A DNA stretch of 7,960 nt, taken from positions 1-7,960 of the forward strand of contig JABDJE010000026.1 of the NCBI GenBank assembly GCA_013002625.1, in the 5' to 3' direction. Positions 6,189 to 7,960 of the stretch are shown here, in pieces (position 1 is the first letter of the stretch; every line of letters begins with the position of its first letter). The translations under genes were made by a program, and so were the position numbers. The notes under the pieces were generated by a model. That model saw nothing but the letters and a program-made list of their open reading frames with translations, ran no database searches and was not told where the DNA came from. Source of the stretch: Saprospiraceae bacterium. GTDB lineage: Bacteria > Bacteroidota > Bacteroidia > Chitinophagales > Saprospiraceae.

Positions 6189-7130
6189 ATGGATAGACAA
6201 AAAATAAAAGTAGCCATTATTGGTTCTGGAAATATTGGGACAGATTTAATGATAAAGGTACTACGGCAATCAAAAACATTGGAAATGGCTGCACTGGTTG
6301 GAATTGACCCGCAGTCTGATGGATTGGCCCGCGCCCATAGAATGAATGTAGCTATTACATCCGATGGCATCGATGGATTGATTGAAATGGAATGCTGGAA
6401 AGATATTAAAATAGTATTTGATGCTACTTCTGCAAAAGCGCATCTTTACAACTGGCATAAAATTGAACCCTTCAAGGATAAACTTGTGGTTGATTTGACA
6501 CCAGCTGCTGTTGGCCCTTTTACCGTTCCCCCAGTGAACCTGAATCAGTTAAATAATGTACGCAATGTAAATATGGTAACATGTGGTGGGCAAGCCACCA
6601 TTCCCATTGTGGCTGCGGTTAACAAAGTCTCTCCTGTCATTTATGGTGAGATCGTGGCATCCATAGCCAGCAAGTCTGCAGGTCCTGGCACTAGAGCCAA
6701 CATTGATGAGTTCACGGTAACAACAGCTGAAGCTATTGAAAAAGTAGGAGGCGCAAAAAAAGGCAAGGCCATCATCGTTCTCAATCCAGCAGAACCACCC
6801 TTGGTGATGCGTGATACTGTATTTACCTTAAGCACAATGGCAGATATCGAAGAAATCCGACAGAGTATAGAATCCATGGTGAAAGAGGTTCAGAGTTATG
6901 TGCCTGGTTATGCGCTTCACCAGGAAGTCCAATTCGATGTGATTCCTGAAGATAATCCTATTTATATCGAAGGTATTGGTAAAGCAAGTGGTATAAAGAC
7001 AACCGTTCTGCTGGAAGTAACTGGCGCGGGGCACTATCTTCCAGAATATGCTGGCAATCTTGATATAATGACAAGTGCTGCATTGGCCACAGCTGAACGT
7101 ATGATTGTAAACCTAATTCCAAACAACTAG
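6189..7130 (+). CDS. mhpF: Acetaldehyde dehydrogenase (acetylating)
   Basis: A 313-residue enzyme, full length for the MhpF/DmpF/BphJ family. It oxidises acetaldehyde with NAD+ and coenzyme A to acetyl-CoA, normally as a complex with the aldolase encoded next door, which channels the acetaldehyde. The Rossmann NAD-binding motif GSGNIGTDL is at residues 12-20. The catalytic cysteine is Cys132 in MVTCGGQATIP. Other family signatures are DATSAKAH (78-85), KSAGPGTRANIDEFT and NPAEPPLVMRDTVF. ATG 6189 starts 3 nt after the hydratase stop, and the aldolase ATG starts 3 nt after this stop, so all three are cotranscribed and perhaps translationally coupled. The paired aldolase supports the aromatic-pathway role over fermentative (EutE/AdhE-type) enzymes, which belong to another family. 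Confidence 0.95.
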   Translation: MDRQKIKVAIIGSGNIGTDLMIKVLRQSKTLEMAALVGIDPQSDGLARAHRMNVAITSDGIDGLIEMECWKDIKIVFDATSAKAHLYNWHKIEPFKDKLVVDLTPAAVGPFTVPPVNLNQLNNVRNVNMVTCGGQATIPIVAAVNKVSPVIYGEIVASIASKSAGPGTRANIDEFTVTTAEAIEKVGGAKKGKAIIVLNPAEPPLVMRDTVFTLSTMADIEEIRQSIESMVKEVQSYVPGYALHQEVQFDVIPEDNPIYIEGIGKASGIKTTVLLEVTGAGHYLPEYAGNLDIMTSAALATAERMIVNLIPNN

Positions 7131-7133
7131 ATT

Positions 7134-7960
7134 ATGAGACATCCCATATATATTCAAGACGTAACACTCAGAGATGGCATGCATGCCATTGGGCATCAGT
7201 ATTCAAAAGAGCAGGTACTAGAAATCTCGCAGCTTCTGGATAATGCAGGCGTTGATGCCATCGAAGTAGCCCATGGCGATGGATTGGCAGGTGGCAGTTT
7301 TAACTACGGATTTGGAGCACATTCAGATTGGAGTTGGCTGGAAGGTATTAGGGAGACTCTTACGCATGCAAAATTGACAACATTAATTCTCCCCGGAATT
7401 GCCACGATTAATGATTTGGAGAAGGCTTCTGCTTTAGGTGTTGAATCTGTTCGCATTGCAACCCACTGTACTGAAGCCGACATCAGTCCCCAACATATTG
7501 AAGCGGCCAAAAAGCTTAACATGGATGTAGGGGGCTTTCTCATGATGGCCCATATGACAGATGCTGAAAGTCTTGCACAGCAAGCCAAAATCATGGAAGA
7601 AGCCGGTGCAGATTGCGTATATGTCACGGATTCAGCCGGTGCATTGCTAATGTCAGATGTCGTAGAACGTATTGAGGCTTTTAAAGCGGTCCTTAGACCC
7701 GAGACCGAAATTGGTATCCATTGTCATCATAATTTATCCTTGGGGGTAGCAAATACTATAGTTGCCTACGAGCATGGGGCCAACAGGCTGGATGCTTCAC
7801 TTGCGGGTATGGGCGCAGGTGCTGGCAATGCACCATTGGAAGTACTCATCGCGGTATTGAATAGGATGGGCGTCGAGACAAGTTCAGATTTATTTCAATT
7901 GATGGATATAGCTGATGATGTGATCAGGCCGCTTCAGAAAAGACCTGTTCGCGTTGACAG
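7134..7960 (+). CDS. mhpE: 4-hydroxy-2-oxovalerate aldolase, N-terminal 275 residues (3' end outside window)
   Basis: An open frame from ATG 7134 to the right edge without a stop; the family is about 335-350 residues, so the last 60-75 are missing. It belongs to the DmpG/BphI/MhpE branch of the HMG-CoA lyase-like (DRE-TIM) metallolyases. It cleaves 4-hydroxy-2-oxovalerate to pyruvate and acetaldehyde. Visible signatures are DVTLRDGMHAIGHQY (9-23), with Arg13, metal-binding Asp14 and the proposed catalytic base His17; EVAHGDGLAGGSFNYGFG (44-61); RIATHCTEADIS (107-118); and metal ligands His196 and His198 in GIHCHHNLSLG. DASLAGMGAGAGNAPLEV (220-237) is nearly invariant in the family. The catalytic tyrosine near the C-terminus lies beyond the window. 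The gene order D-F-E is the same as in the E. coli mhp operon. Confidence 0.95.
   Translation, partial: MRHPIYIQDVTLRDGMHAIGHQYSKEQVLEISQLLDNAGVDAIEVAHGDGLAGGSFNYGFGAHSDWSWLEGIRETLTHAKLTTLILPGIATINDLEKASALGVESVRIATHCTEADISPQHIEAAKKLNMDVGGFLMMAHMTDAESLAQQAKIMEEAGADCVYVTDSAGALLMSDVVERIEAFKAVLRPETEIGIHCHHNLSLGVANTIVAYEHGANRLDASLAGMGAGAGNAPLEVLIAVLNRMGVETSSDLFQLMDIADDVIRPLQKRPVRVD

Noticed and set aside
7304..7627. 107-codon minus-strand open frame
   Set aside because: It is antisense to the conserved aldolase (DmpG/MhpE), whose frame carries every expected catalytic motif.

Overview
The window looks like a chromosomal segment from a member of the Bacteroidota. The signs are a TonB-dependent receptor end followed by a DUF4249-type lipoprotein, three clean matches to the phylum's TAnnTTTG promoter -7 element (624-631 +, 2601-2608 -, 5392-5399 +), weak or absent Shine-Dalgarno sequences, and a tRNA gene with no encoded CCA. 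The genus cannot be read from the sequence; a Saprospiraceae/Chitinophagales-like organism is a guess only. No mobile element, CRISPR array, phage gene or obvious defence system is visible.

Layout. Bases 1-1566 hold the 3' end of a TonB-dependent outer-membrane receptor and its companion DUF4249 lipoprotein, a typical substrate-uptake pair. A Crp/Fnr-family regulator follows (1687-2367). Downstream is a nested inverted repeat (2391-2462), then a compact bidirectional terminator (2466-2493), then a minus-strand tRNA-Ser(UGA) (2499-2586) with its own promoter. Next is a secreted or outer-membrane protein of unknown function (2698-4146) with a VPS62-like N-terminal part and a probable beta-barrel C-terminal part. 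Its stop codon overlaps the stop of a convergent thioredoxin-fold protein (4143-5315, minus) that has lost the first active-site cysteine.

From 5406 to the right edge there is a tight operon of three catabolic genes in the order mhpD-mhpF-mhpE, with 3-nt gaps. They are 2-hydroxypenta-2,4-dienoate (2-oxopent-4-enoate) hydratase, acetylating acetaldehyde dehydrogenase, and 4-hydroxy-2-oxovalerate aldolase (cut by the window edge). Together they form the lower meta-cleavage pathway: the dienoate is hydrated to 4-hydroxy-2-oxovalerate, the aldolase splits it to pyruvate and acetaldehyde, and the dehydrogenase turns acetaldehyde into acetyl-CoA. The ring-cleavage and upper-pathway genes are not in the window, so the aromatic substrate is unknown.

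Most of the window is ordinary. The points most worth a second look are the VPS62-like/barrel fusion, the SxxC thioredoxin-fold protein, the nested inverted repeat before the terminator, and a -7 element so close to the hydratase ATG that the operon mRNA may be leaderless.
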